Below, in pieces: positions 1 to 8,796 of a stretch of 23,300 bases of DNA (position 1 is its first letter; each line of letters begins with the position of its first letter). The notes beneath the pieces are model-generated. The model saw nothing but the letters and a program-made list of their open reading frames with translations, searched no databases and was not told the origin of the DNA. This DNA comes from a virus, in IMG/VR virus record IMGVR_UViG_3300036719_000812, positions 1 through 23,300 of that record; one strand, 5' to 3'. The position numbers and the translations under genes were made by a program.

Positions 1-707
1 ACCTTCTGACCAATGATTTGCAAGAAGCCATCGTGAAGTCTACGAACTCTAACCGTAGTTGCAGGTATGTGTCCGATATATCCAATTTCACCTTCTACGT
101 TTCTTCCTACTTCAATAAACCCATTTCCAGTTGCCTGAACATCTGTAAAAACCTTTTCCATAATCTTTGTAAAAGAATCATCATCATTAAGGTTTTCTAG
201 CCAATCACGTATTTCAATTTTCATTCTTTCAACACGCTTGCGTGCACGCTTTACTTTATCTTCATCTTCGCTCATTTCAAAACGAAGGGATGTGCTATCT
301 GTCATAGCGAAATGATATCCAAGTCCAACAATGTTTTCTACCTTAGCATCAATAGCGGCATGGTTAGCAAATGAGGTATCGTAAAAGTTTGCCAACTCAT
401 ACATATTGTATGGTGGAGTAATAACGTCAAACAAACCGTAACCATTACGATAGACAGTTCCTGGGTTTATCTGCTTAGAACCAGAGTCTTGTCCAGATGG
501 CATAGCATTGGCAGAATCTAGATATGCTTCATCTCCAATTGCCTTATTGACAACTCTAGAAACTCTTCTTTTAAAGTTTTGATCAAGTCCAGAGTAGTCC
601 TTAAGACTTTCCCATGACTTAATGAAAGGGTCTTGGTCTTTAAAAAGATTTTCTGCTTCTTCTTGTGTGTTTAAACTTGCTTTAATTACGGGGTATTCGT
701 TATTCAT
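1..707 (-). CDS. Phage portal protein, N-terminal part (runs off left edge)
   Basis: A leftward frame opens at ATG 707-705 and stays open to the window edge, giving 235 complete codons; the C-terminus lies outside. I recognise it as a portal protein of the PBSX/SPP1-like type. It has an N-terminal stretch ending in NHAAIDAKVENIVGLGYHF, a charged helical stretch (KVKRARKRVERMKIEIRDW), and then NGFIEVGRNVEGEIGYIGHI followed by PATTVRVRR, the conserved core of the portal wing. Portals form the dodecameric channel at one capsid vertex through which terminase packages DNA and to which the tail joins. A Shine-Dalgarno AGAGG lies 8 nt before the ATG. The start overlaps the stop of the upstream gene by 8 nt, so the two are probably co-translated. 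Family assignment is from motif memory, not a search. Confidence 0.85.
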   Translation of the reverse strand, partial: MNNEYPVIKASLNTQEEAENLFKDQDPFIKSWESLKDYSGLDQNFKRRVSRVVNKAIGDEAYLDSANAMPSGQDSGSKQINPGTVYRNGYGLFDVITPPYNMYELANFYDTSFANHAAIDAKVENIVGLGYHFAMTDSTSLRFEMSEDEDKVKRARKRVERMKIEIRDWLENLNDDDSFTKIMEKVFTDVQATGNGFIEVGRNVEGEIGYIGHIPATTVRVRRLHDGFLQIIGQK

Positions 708-1095
708 CTAATGCACCTCTGCCATACTTATCAACTGTATCCTGTGCAGCCTTCCAAGCACCAAGGTCGTTCATTGAAGGAATTAGTCCCTGCTTAAGTC
801 TATCCATTTGTTCTGAATGCTCTTCATCGCTAATTCTTGTAAGTCCCGCAACAAAAACTGCTTCGCCATCTCCAGGATCTCCAAAGTGTTTTGCGGCATT
901 CTTAAGTTCTGCTATCTTAGAAATATCTCCACGCATTGACTCAATATTAAGGACATTTCCATCTCCATCAGTAAACCACTTGCCTGTTGACTTCTTGTAT
1001 ACGTACAGTCCCCAGTTATATTGCTTATCTATGACCTTTTTGCGTACATTGCTTACAAGAGGCTTGCCAGTTTTTTGACTAATTAATGGATTCAT
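700..1095 (-). CDS. Conserved phage hypothetical protein upstream of portal
   Basis: This is a 131-residue soluble, charged protein (MNPLISQKTGKPLVSNVRKK...) ending 8 nt inside the portal start. I do not recognise a functional domain. It has a lysine-rich N-terminus, a WFTDGDGNV segment and an acidic C-terminal half, with no membrane segment or signal peptide. Two in-frame ATGs exist, at 1101 and 1095. I chose 1095 because an extended -10, TGGTATACT, lies at 1111-1103, and 7 nt separate the hexamer from the second ATG, the normal distance to a transcription start. The first ATG begins 1 nt after the hexamer and would be upstream of the transcript. There is no Shine-Dalgarno, as expected for a leaderless gene. 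Its place next to the portal suggests a head or packaging accessory role, but that is inference only. Confidence 0.75.
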   Translation of the reverse strand: MNPLISQKTGKPLVSNVRKKVIDKQYNWGLYVYKKSTGKWFTDGDGNVLNIESMRGDISKIAELKNAAKHFGDPGDGEAVFVAGLTRISDEEHSEQMDRLKQGLIPSMNDLGAWKAAQDTVDKYGRGALDE

Positions 1096-1102
1096 AACCA
1101 TT

Positions 1103-1111
1103 AGTATACCA
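1103..1111 (-). promoter_or_regulatory. Extended -10 promoter, leaderless type
   Basis: TGGTATACT on the minus strand directly follows the stop codon of the 1198-residue gene. Seven nucleotides separate the hexamer from ATG 1095. No -35 consensus is evident. Confidence 0.5.
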
Positions 1112-1113
1112 TA

Positions 1114-4100
1114 TTAGACTGGACTGATTACAGAACTTGACCACTCCATAGCATCATAAATCTTTAGTTTATCTGAGTCAAGAGTCATCCCCTGCTCATC
1201 ATCTACAATAATCTTATTTGTTCCAATATAGGTTTTGTATATTTCTGATGGATTTACCCCGTATGTTGAAGAGGTTGATATAACTAGCATGCCATTCCAA
1301 GAATAGTTATCTTTCCAGTATTGCCAATCAAGGATGGTCCCATCTTCTGAATCAACATCTGTCCAAAGTCTTGCGACTATACTCTGAATCTGTTGTAAAT
1401 TTGTTGCTTGATAATAAGATAAATTATTAAATACTCCTGGGCCATTAATATTTATTGATCCTAAGAATGAGTCAAATATTAGTGAAGAGCCAAAGGATAT
1501 TCCTATTACTGACCACTCCCTGATATTTATAACTGGCTCTCTAACAATAAAACCATTAATATAGTAAGATATTCCACTTACCTCTTCACCAGTTGAATCA
1601 TTTATTCCATATATTTTACCCCTACTTCCAGAGGGGTTTACTGATTTAATATAAAATTTAATTTTTTCATTTTTATGATTTATTTCAAAAAGTTGAACTG
1701 GCAAGATTTCAAAGTTTTGGCTATTATTTCTATACCAAGTTTGAAATGCGCTAATACGATAATTACTTGCAAGTGTCGCATTAACTGGTAAAGATATTCC
1801 ACGATCTATAGAAGGTAAAAAGTCTCCACGAACCTCAATGCCTGAATTTTTAGTCATATATAGATAAGGAGTGCTGCCTTTATAAATACTAAAAGGATTT
1901 TTTGACTTATAGTCATAGTAAATTCCAGCCTTCTTGTATGGGAACAAACTATTTCCAAACTTAGTTCCAATTGGATTAAACGAGTTATTGTTTAACACTT
2001 GAGAACTAAAAGAAAGGTTTCTTAGGTTTAATGATTTAGTGAGGGTTCCACGAACATTAAACTCAAGTCGATACACAATTGCAAGTTCATTAAAATCTAT
2101 GGTTTTACTTGGATAGATAAGGGTATTGTTCACAACTTCAAACCTTGTGGTTAACCATTCTGGATGATTATCCATATCTAAAATTTTTGTTTTTATTGGT
2201 CTATCAACTGTCAAAAAGTTTGATACTGGAGAGTTCGCTCCATCAGATATATACTGAAATGTTATATAACTTCTAACTTCAGAATTATCGGTATCATAAA
2301 TGTCTGTACTTACAAATTGCTCAGACATTTCTGAATAATCTTGCCACCCACTCTCAGCCGCATCTGCTAAATCTTCATAGGTCTGTTGAAGTGGAGAAGA
2401 ATATTGGTTGTATAGGTCAATATAAGAAAATCCCTCAACACCAACATTTTCCTGTATTGTAGTAGATGGTTCTGGGTAGTCATAATTAAACTGAATAAAA
2501 TCTAGATCATAATATTCATTCCCAACGTCATTTTTTACGTATTGTGCAAAATAAGAAAGTGGTAGGTAGTCTTCCCAATATCCAGAAACTCCAACATCTA
2601 AGAAGAACATTCCGTATCTTTCATTAGCAAGAAGATTGTAACTTGCTGTATGAACAAACAACTCCTCTGCAGAAGTAATTATAGTGATTCCATTATCTAG
2701 AAAATGATCTAGTATTTGATTGCTGTTAGATTGTGTAGATATTCCGACTGAATAAATATAGCCATTAAAGGTATCAATTCCAGGCTCGCCTCCACCAATA
2801 TATAAATTAAGCCCTTGACGTTTACCAAAAAATGCTGCTACATTGCCACCAAAAGTTTCAACAAGTTTGTCTATGTTTATTCCTACTGCTCTTTTTGTGT
2901 TTAAAGCAAGTTCATCTGTTGTAAAAACTAGTTCCTCTTCATTATTATATGTTAAATAATATTTGACCAATAATCCCTCTTTAATAACACTAAATTTATT
3001 TCCTGTTGAAATATCATTAATGTAAAAAAGTGTTTGCTCTTGTGCAACATTGTCTAATACTTCAATTACCATATATATGGAATAGACCTCATGGTTTAAT
3101 ATGTCAAGACTAGGAAAGTTAAAGTATCCGTTAACATCTTGCCAGGTAAGGTTTGGTTTTAAACATATAAAATCATTATCTTCAGATTGAATTGCTTTAT
3201 TATCATTATAAAGTTCTGAAACAGTTTTAGTTCCAAGAATAATGTCTGGCAAATCGTAAGATGGTGTTTGTAAAGATGTTGATGTTGTTACTAAATTATC
3301 AAATGTTCCCTGTTGCCATTTAGCAAATCCAGGGTAGGAATAGTTAGCAGTATAGTCAGCAAACGAGTAATCAATAAAAGCAGAAACTCCTGCATATGCG
3401 GAATTTATTCCTTCTGGTGACTCAACTCCTTGGCCATAAACCCACCTACGTTTAGCAACTATGGTTGGTACCTGATAGGGGTAAATTGCTACACAATCAA
3501 TCTCTATCTCTGGAACATCTTCATAGGCATAAAACCCTAGCCAATCTTGCGATGCTTCTGATACATCTTCTATAATTGATGGTAAAGAGATTGATTTTGT
3601 GTCAAAAGATAAAGAGATAACCTCTTCTCCATTAATAAGCAAACTTGCAGAATCTTTAATAACTCTAATATCCAATAGCATGGGTCTATACCATTCGCCA
3701 ATAAAGTGAGACCTAAAAGATTCTCCAATTTTTAATGTTATAAAACCAGATTCAACATATATTCCATCAGAAGATGCAATTGGGCCAAAAATTCTTCTTG
3801 GATGTGGCGTATCTGAATTAACTCTTATCCAAAACTCAGCAGTATATTCATTGTATCTTCCGAGTTCATTTAAAAATCCTTGACCTGGAACAATTAAAGA
3901 TGGATTGTCGGTATTAGGAATTATTTTAGTAACTCCATATGCACCATATACAATCGGAATACTTGTGTTTTTTGCAAACAATGATGTTTCAGATGCAAGG
4001 TAGTATCCATTAACTCCCGTTAGTCCATAGGGCAAAGCCTCAACAGCATAGTCTTGAGTTATTGCAATATTAGATGGAAATGCCGATACCGATGTTCCTA

Positions 4101-4710
4101 AAGATGTAGCGTGAAATTCTTCGGCCCACTGCCCAGCGCTAATTCCATTTGTATAAAATTCATAATCAGATGATGATGCTCCTCCAGCAATTGTAGAAAT
4201 CTTAATCACCATTCTAAATGTTGCAACTTTGTCAGGAATAGAAAAAGTAGAAGATACAAAAGACCATCTGTTATAGAGTGGATCAGCAAATGTTTCTAGT
4301 TGTTCTACAACGGTAGACGTTGCTGGATCCGTATACTGAAAGCCAATAGATACTGAATCTACATAAATACTATTTGAATAAAAATATGAACCAACCGAAA
4401 AAGATCCAAGATCAGAATTCATATTAGAAAAATTGCTTAGGTTTGGACTAACCAACTTAATTTCTGCTGTTGAGCCAGAGGGTACAGTTCCAAGAATACT
4501 TGTTGACAAACTGTCTTCAAAAGGAGGATCAACTGCACCACTTCCAGGATCTGTATTAACAGTTGCTCCTGTTATAGTCCACTGAGACTCTATATTTCTT
4601 TTAGCCTCTGTAATTAGACTTACATAGTCGGCCTTATCATCAAGTGCCCACAGTGCCAGTGGGTGTTCTGAGAAAATCTTTTCTGCATATAGATTTGATG
4701 GGTTAGACAT
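1114..4710 (-). CDS. Large LamG/concanavalin-like phage tail protein
   Basis: A 1198-residue structural protein, the largest in the window. It lacks a signal peptide, membrane segments and obvious catalytic motifs, and is rich in Tyr, Ser, Asn and Ile with alternating hydrophobic residues typical of beta sandwiches. A LamG/concanavalin A-like module is recognisable around residues 290-400: a YTAEFWIRVNSDTPHPRRIFG strand pair, then the typical ligand-face pattern ending in SLLINGEEVISL. Similar strand patterns occur further on, for example FYINDISTGNKFSVIKEGL and FGKRQGLNLYIGGG, suggesting several jelly-roll repeats. Such proteins are minor tail or appendage proteins and often bind host surface glycans. 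AGGAG sits 4 nt before the ATG and a TGCTATAAT promoter lies just upstream. The exact position in the virion is not determinable here. Confidence 0.8.
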   Translation of the reverse strand: MSNPSNLYAEKIFSEHPLALWALDDKADYVSLITEAKRNIESQWTITGATVNTDPGSGAVDPPFEDSLSTSILGTVPSGSTAEIKLVSPNLSNFSNMNSDLGSFSVGSYFYSNSIYVDSVSIGFQYTDPATSTVVEQLETFADPLYNRWSFVSSTFSIPDKVATFRMVIKISTIAGGASSSDYEFYTNGISAGQWAEEFHATSLGTSVSAFPSNIAITQDYAVEALPYGLTGVNGYYLASETSLFAKNTSIPIVYGAYGVTKIIPNTDNPSLIVPGQGFLNELGRYNEYTAEFWIRVNSDTPHPRRIFGPIASSDGIYVESGFITLKIGESFRSHFIGEWYRPMLLDIRVIKDSASLLINGEEVISLSFDTKSISLPSIIEDVSEASQDWLGFYAYEDVPEIEIDCVAIYPYQVPTIVAKRRWVYGQGVESPEGINSAYAGVSAFIDYSFADYTANYSYPGFAKWQQGTFDNLVTTSTSLQTPSYDLPDIILGTKTVSELYNDNKAIQSEDNDFICLKPNLTWQDVNGYFNFPSLDILNHEVYSIYMVIEVLDNVAQEQTLFYINDISTGNKFSVIKEGLLVKYYLTYNNEEELVFTTDELALNTKRAVGINIDKLVETFGGNVAAFFGKRQGLNLYIGGGEPGIDTFNGYIYSVGISTQSNSNQILDHFLDNGITIITSAEELFVHTASYNLLANERYGMFFLDVGVSGYWEDYLPLSYFAQYVKNDVGNEYYDLDFIQFNYDYPEPSTTIQENVGVEGFSYIDLYNQYSSPLQQTYEDLADAAESGWQDYSEMSEQFVSTDIYDTDNSEVRSYITFQYISDGANSPVSNFLTVDRPIKTKILDMDNHPEWLTTRFEVVNNTLIYPSKTIDFNELAIVYRLEFNVRGTLTKSLNLRNLSFSSQVLNNNSFNPIGTKFGNSLFPYKKAGIYYDYKSKNPFSIYKGSTPYLYMTKNSGIEVRGDFLPSIDRGISLPVNATLASNYRISAFQTWYRNNSQNFEILPVQLFEINHKNEKIKFYIKSVNPSGSRGKIYGINDSTGEEVSGISYYINGFIVREPVINIREWSVIGISFGSSLIFDSFLGSININGPGVFNNLSYYQATNLQQIQSIVARLWTDVDSEDGTILDWQYWKDNYSWNGMLVISTSSTYGVNPSEIYKTYIGTNKIIVDDEQGMTLDSDKLKIYDAMEWSSSVISPV

Positions 4711-4727
4711 AATTCTCCTATCCCCTT

Positions 4728-4736
4728 ATTATAGCA
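4728..4736 (-). promoter_or_regulatory. Extended -10 promoter of the LamG-like gene
   Basis: TGCTATAAT on the minus strand lies in the 35-nt gap after the ribonucleotide reductase stop. It is followed about 10 nt later by AGGAG and ATG 4710. The predicted leader is about 10 nt. Confidence 0.55.
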
Positions 4737-4745
4737 GGCTAGAGA

Positions 4746-6779
4746 CTAATATAACTTAATCTCGCAAGCATCAGTTGAGCAATATGCTTCACCTTCTGCC
4801 TCAAGATTTTCTACACCATCATAGATAGCAGACCAATCAATCTTAGCAATTTTTCCTACATACGAGTTATATTCTTCTCTTGATATTTCTGTATAAGGTT
4901 GCTGAGGATAGGTCTTATTCCCCATTGGAAGAAATGACACTGCCTTTAATTGACCCTCATACATATTAAGTGCTGGGGCAACAAATTTCTTTTCTTCTTC
5001 CTTGTCAAATGAAAGTGTTACAGAAACACCATTGTCTGACCAGTACTTCTGAGCAGTTGCTGCCAAACCAATTTTCTCAAATAGGCTAACCTGCTTCTCT
5101 GCACGTTTGTGTCCAGATGCTACTGGGAAATATACTACTGAGGTATTTGCTGATACTAGATCTGCTTCAATTTTGTATCCCGCCGCTTTAAACAAATGAA
5201 GCATTGGGTCAGTATTTCCAAAGCGAATAGCACGAAGATAGAACTCTCCTCCTGGACCCCAGTGAACTCCAGGGGTAGCACCAGAAAGAAGTGATACAGA
5301 TCCTGATGGCTTAACTGTTGTTACACGAACAGATTCACGAACGCAAAGCCACTCTGAGTATGAATGATCATATTTACGAATTGTATTGTATCCCTCATCC
5401 ATCCACTCACGAGTTGTTGGTAATCCGTAAGTATCTGCAAATGAAGCAATACCAGTAAGAGATGTACCAATACGACGGTTTCTTTGCATAATACCGTTTG
5501 TTACCTGCCAATGTGTTGGCATCAAAGTAACAGTCTTTCCATAAAGATAAGCAAACTTCAATGTCTTGAGGAAGTCCTCCTTAGATTCATGACGATTTAG
5601 GTGCACTTCTACAAGTGTACAAAGTTCGTATGATTCTAATGGCTGCTCCGCACAAGGATTGAAGCCCATAATGCGAGCATCTTTATAATCAGGTGCATCA
5701 GCAAGACGGCCATAACTACGAGCAACATCTAGCCAAATAAAACCTGGCTCTCCGTTGTCTGCAATTAAATCTACATAGTCTTCATACTTTGTTCCAATTT
5801 CAGCAGAAATAGAATTATTACTCATCCATGCCCAACCTGGTTTTTCTGGATCGTATGAATTTCTTTCTGGGAATACTTCTGGGTTCTTAAGATTAATGAA
5901 GCCATCATCTTCTGGTGTGCCAAGTGCAAGGGTAGCAGAACGACGAACATTTCCAGAAACAACACAGGTACCAATTAGATTAACAATATCTACAATTGCA
6001 CGGCTATCAAAGGCTTCTCCCGCTCTAGAGCCTATTACATTACGAATGCGTGTATGGAGATCAATAAGTGGTTCTGGACCGCTAGCAACCCCTCCAAAGC
6101 CCTTAATAGGGGCACCTAGAGGACGGATAAGGTCATAGGTAAACTCTTGAATAGGTTGGTTTGCACGAAGGAATGAGTTAATAAGTAATCTAACAGACTC
6201 AACCCATCCCTCACGAGTATCTGGGATTTCATAAGTAGATGCTGGCTCTGTTGGCGCATAAATAGACATTTGCTTGTCTTGTCCAAGGGTATCAAACCCT
6301 ACACCAATACCCAACATTAATGCATCCATTACCCAAGCAAAAAGGGCACCTGGATCATTACGATCAATGTCACGAGTAGAGACCATGGCACAATTTTGAA
6401 GAGATGCTGAGTTGCGCTTCTCCATAGTCATAGGGGTTCCAAATGCCCAAAGGCCACGTCCTGGAGGTGTCCACTTTAGTTCAAACATTCTCTGAAATGC
6501 TTCTTGAGCAGACTTCTGCGCTTTGTTATCATTCCAAGGTAGGCGATTATCTTTAGCATGGTTTTTCTGAACTGAATACATACCCTCGATTACACGACGA
6601 CATACTTCATGCCAGCGTTCCTTTGTACCGTCTTCTTTAACACGAGAATATGTACGAATAAATGTTACCTCTCCCAACGAGTTAGATCCTGCATCTGAGA
6701 ATCCAAATGGTGCTGGAATGGTTTGATATTTATTTACAAATTCTTCTGATAGACGAAAAGAGAATACGCTTTCTGACAT
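4746..6779 (-). CDS. nrdJ: Adenosylcobalamin-dependent (class II) ribonucleoside-triphosphate reductase
   Basis: A 677-residue monomeric class II ribonucleotide reductase, making deoxyribonucleotides for phage DNA synthesis with coenzyme B12 as radical source. All key residues of the Lactobacillus leichmannii enzyme line up: C130 (equivalent of C119), N374-P-C376-A-E378 (N406, C408 thiyl, E410), C387 (C419, keeping the 11-residue spacing), and a C-terminal C667-x4-C672 pair (C731/C736) that re-reduces the active site. It therefore appears catalytically complete and depends on host cobalamin. The start has GAAAGG upstream and a roughly 60-nt leader with its own promoter and a hairpin. It sits among tail genes, separated from the upstream fibre gene by a factor-independent terminator, so it is an independent transcription unit. 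No intein or frameshift is visible. Confidence 0.95.
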   Translation of the reverse strand: MSESVFSFRLSEEFVNKYQTIPAPFGFSDAGSNSLGEVTFIRTYSRVKEDGTKERWHEVCRRVIEGMYSVQKNHAKDNRLPWNDNKAQKSAQEAFQRMFELKWTPPGRGLWAFGTPMTMEKRNSASLQNCAMVSTRDIDRNDPGALFAWVMDALMLGIGVGFDTLGQDKQMSIYAPTEPASTYEIPDTREGWVESVRLLINSFLRANQPIQEFTYDLIRPLGAPIKGFGGVASGPEPLIDLHTRIRNVIGSRAGEAFDSRAIVDIVNLIGTCVVSGNVRRSATLALGTPEDDGFINLKNPEVFPERNSYDPEKPGWAWMSNNSISAEIGTKYEDYVDLIADNGEPGFIWLDVARSYGRLADAPDYKDARIMGFNPCAEQPLESYELCTLVEVHLNRHESKEDFLKTLKFAYLYGKTVTLMPTHWQVTNGIMQRNRRIGTSLTGIASFADTYGLPTTREWMDEGYNTIRKYDHSYSEWLCVRESVRVTTVKPSGSVSLLSGATPGVHWGPGGEFYLRAIRFGNTDPMLHLFKAAGYKIEADLVSANTSVVYFPVASGHKRAEKQVSLFEKIGLAATAQKYWSDNGVSVTLSFDKEEEKKFVAPALNMYEGQLKAVSFLPMGNKTYPQQPYTEISREEYNSYVGKIAKIDWSAIYDGVENLEAEGEAYCSTDACEIKLY

Positions 6780-6813
6780 TTATTATGTACCTTTCAAAGT
6801 AAAATTAGATGAG

Positions 6814-6834
6814 TACTTCGTAATTTGCGAAGTA
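6814..6834 (-). promoter_or_regulatory. Hairpin in the leader of the reductase gene
   Basis: The arms TACTTCG and CGAAGTA (7 bp, perfect) flank a 7-nt loop between the promoter and the ribosome-binding site. There is no following T-run, so it is not a terminator. It could stabilise the mRNA or bind a regulator. It is far too small for a cobalamin riboswitch. Confidence 0.4.
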
Positions 6835-6840
6835 GTCTTA

Positions 6841-6849
6841 AGTATAGCA
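6841..6849 (-). promoter_or_regulatory. Extended -10 promoter of the reductase gene
   Basis: TGCTATACT on the minus strand, immediately downstream of a strong terminator and about 60 nt before the ATG at 6779. It is identical to the element at 22689-22697. Confidence 0.55.
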
Positions 6850-6856
6850 CAAGTTT

Positions 6857-6886
6857 AAAAAGAAAAACACGCTCAATAAGAGCGTG
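6857..6886 (-). terminator. Factor-independent terminator after the tail-fibre gene
   Basis: On the minus strand, CACGCTC, loop TTATT, GAGCGTG (7-bp perfect stem) is followed by TTTTTCTTTTT. It ends the 450-residue fibre gene and insulates the reductase gene. Confidence 0.85.
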
Positions 6887-6919
6887 TAAATCTTTACTTT
6901 AAGGTTAGTGCTTTGTTTT

Positions 6920-8272
6920 TTACAGAGCACCTATAAGCATAAGAGTTAGTTCGTCTTTTACGCTTCCTGGACCACCTGCGGCGGTCATATTAATATCTCC
7001 TGATACGGTCACTGTTCCAGTTAGTGTTGGTGCTGTTAATGTTAGTCCCTCAATTGTTGTAACGGTTGCACCAGAAGCAATTGATGTTGAACCAAGTGTA
7101 GGTGCTGAGTATCCTGTTACAGTACCCCAAGAAAGTGTTCCTGAGCCATCATTTGTAAGATACTTGCCTGAGTTAGATGTTTGTGATGGAAGAAGTGCAG
7201 TTGCTGCAGTCATTGCAGTTGTTTGACCAGTTCCACCATTTGCAATTGCAATTGCTGTACCAGTCCATGTACCAGAGGTAATTGTTCCTACAGATGTGAG
7301 AGAAGATCCTGTAACTCCAGAACCAAGTGTTGATCCTGAAAGAACTGATGTTCCGTTAATCTCATAAACCTTACCAGTTAATAGATTCATGTCTTCGGAT
7401 GAAGTCCAAGCGTCTGTAGCGTCTACCCAGTTAAAGGTTTTGTCTGTTGCGCCTTTTAATGTAATACCGCCACCATCAGCAGTTGTATCTGTTGGAGTTT
7501 CTACGTCTGCAAGAATAATATTTTTGTCTTCAATAACTAAGTTGGTTGAATTAATATTTGTTGTAGTTCCATTTACAGTTAAGTTTCCAGATACTGTTAA
7601 GTTAACTGCTGTTGCATCTCCAGTTAGTGCTGGTCCTGCAAGTGGTGCCTTAGCATCCATCTGTGTTTGAATTGCCGAAGTAACACCATTAAGGTATCCA
7701 ATTTCAGTGTCTGAAACATCTGCAACTCTAAGTTGAACAGTTCCAGTTTCATCTGGGAAAGTTACTGTACGATCTGCAGTAGGGTCACCTGCAGAAATTG
7801 TAAGTTCAAAGTCATTTGCTGTAGAACCTTCCATTGTAATTGTTGAAGTAAATACTCCAATATTTGTAATGTCTGAAAGGTTCCCAGTTGTAATAACAGT
7901 ACCTGTAGCATCTGGAAAAGTTATTGTCCGATCTTGAGTTGGGTCCGTAACAGTTAAAGTTGTCTCGTTGGTGTTATCTGTTGCACCTTCAACGATGATT
8001 GATGCTCCTGCAACGATAAGATTTTTGTTTACATCAAGAGATGGAACACCAGATGCGGCATCTTTCTGTGTTAATGGAATATAGTCATCGATGCTTCCAC
8101 CAAGAGCAACTGCGTCTAGAAAGTAATTAAGGTCGTCCCAGTGGTTTTCGCCGTCACCAATTTTAAACTTATTGGTATCACTTTCGTATCCAATTTCACC
8201 AGCATTTAAAACTGGATCTGCAGCGGTCCACTGAGCAGCGGTACCTCTGCGCTGTTGCATTCTTGTTGCCAT
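6920..8272 (-). CDS. Modular tail-fibre protein with Mtd-type N-terminus
   Basis: A 450-residue fibre protein. The N-terminus (MATRMQQRRGTAAQWTAADP, then NAGEIGYESDTNKFKIGDG) is the short repeat-like module at the head of many phage fibres and hyaluronidase/Mtd-type proteins, and probably anchors the fibre. Two copies of an ANDFE/DPTxDRTxTFPDxTGTV repeat follow (about residues 100-126 and 150-180), then a TEIGYLNGVTSAIQTQMDAK trimerisation-like element. A module at 231-310 (LTVNGTTT...GGGITLKGATDKTFNWVDAT) is shared with the 597-residue protein. The C-terminus VKDELTLMLIGAL resembles that of the 226-residue protein at 15548-16228. Low-complexity Thr/Gly/Ala content suggests a long fibrous trimer. 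GAGGAG precedes the ATG, and a terminator lies after the stop. Confidence 0.8.
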   Translation of the reverse strand: MATRMQQRRGTAAQWTAADPVLNAGEIGYESDTNKFKIGDGENHWDDLNYFLDAVALGGSIDDYIPLTQKDAASGVPSLDVNKNLIVAGASIIVEGATDNTNETTLTVTDPTQDRTITFPDATGTVITTGNLSDITNIGVFTSTITMEGSTANDFELTISAGDPTADRTVTFPDETGTVQLRVADVSDTEIGYLNGVTSAIQTQMDAKAPLAGPALTGDATAVNLTVSGNLTVNGTTTNINSTNLVIEDKNIILADVETPTDTTADGGGITLKGATDKTFNWVDATDAWTSSEDMNLLTGKVYEINGTSVLSGSTLGSGVTGSSLTSVGTITSGTWTGTAIAIANGGTGQTTAMTAATALLPSQTSNSGKYLTNDGSGTLSWGTVTGYSAPTLGSTSIASGATVTTIEGLTLTAPTLTGTVTVSGDINMTAAGGPGSVKDELTLMLIGAL

Positions 8273-8303
8273 TTATAACTCCTCTTTCGTGGTGTCTTAT
8301 AGT

Positions 8304-8312
8304 ATTATATCA
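8304..8312 (-). promoter_or_regulatory. Extended -10 promoter of the 450-residue fibre gene
   Basis: TGATATAAT on the minus strand, within 10 nt of the upstream stop codon. A 30-nt stretch including GAGGAG leads to the ATG at 8272. Confidence 0.55.
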
Positions 8313-8318
8313 GATAAT

Positions 8319-8777
8319 TTAATTGAAATTATCTATTGCCTGTCCGCCTACCCAGGTTTCTTCCCAAGATGCTGTATTATATAATCCAGCACTAACAAGA
8401 TATCCTGGTTCGTTGTATGCCCCGCCACTAACGAAAGTACTTACAATAAGCCCAGTTCCATCAATTGATGTATCGTGAATATGGTCTTGAAGTGTTTCTG
8501 CATCTTCAAGAGTTGCAATAGCAACCCACTGAGATGCATAATAAACATGAACTCGTTCTGTTAATGTATCAAGCCATAGATTTCCATTTGATGGAGTCGC
8601 TGGGGCTGTTGCACCAACAGTTACTCCTGCTGCGGATGCAACAGAATCAACATATGCCTTTGTTGTTGCATGTGTATTTTGAGTAGGAGTGGCAACTGTG
8701 ACAGTTCCACCAAAAGTACCGCCTTGGGCTACATCTAGCCCATGCTTTACCTTAAAGTCTCTATTAGTTGTTGTCAC
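8319..8777 (-). CDS. Small tail-fibre/structural protein, GTG start
   Basis: A 152-residue protein starting with GTG at 8777 (TTG or ATG alternatives are absent) with GGGAG 8 nt upstream. Its N-terminus, TNRDFKVKHGLDVAQGG, matches the start of the 597-residue neighbour (TKDFRVKAGLVVEGS), so both may dock on the same structure. A THATTKAYVDS segment is a common fibre trimerisation motif. Then APATPSNGNLWLDTLTERVHVYYASQWV resembles a short carbohydrate- or surface-facing strand pair seen in phage fibres. It follows the stop of the 597-residue gene by 19 nt with no promoter in between, so it is probably co-transcribed. Exact role unknown. Confidence 0.7.
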   Translation of the reverse strand: MTTTNRDFKVKHGLDVAQGGTFGGTVTVATPTQNTHATTKAYVDSVASAAGVTVGATAPATPSNGNLWLDTLTERVHVYYASQWVAIATLEDAETLQDHIHDTSIDGTGLIVSTFVSGGAYNEPGYLVSAGLYNTASWEETWVGGQAIDNFN

Positions 8778-8796
8778 AGTTGACTCCCGTCTCTAA

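Noticed and set aside
6780-6850. Cobalamin riboswitch before the B12-dependent reductase
   Set aside because: The leader is about 60 nt with one short hairpin, much smaller than a cobalamin aptamer, and no B12-box-like sequence is seen.
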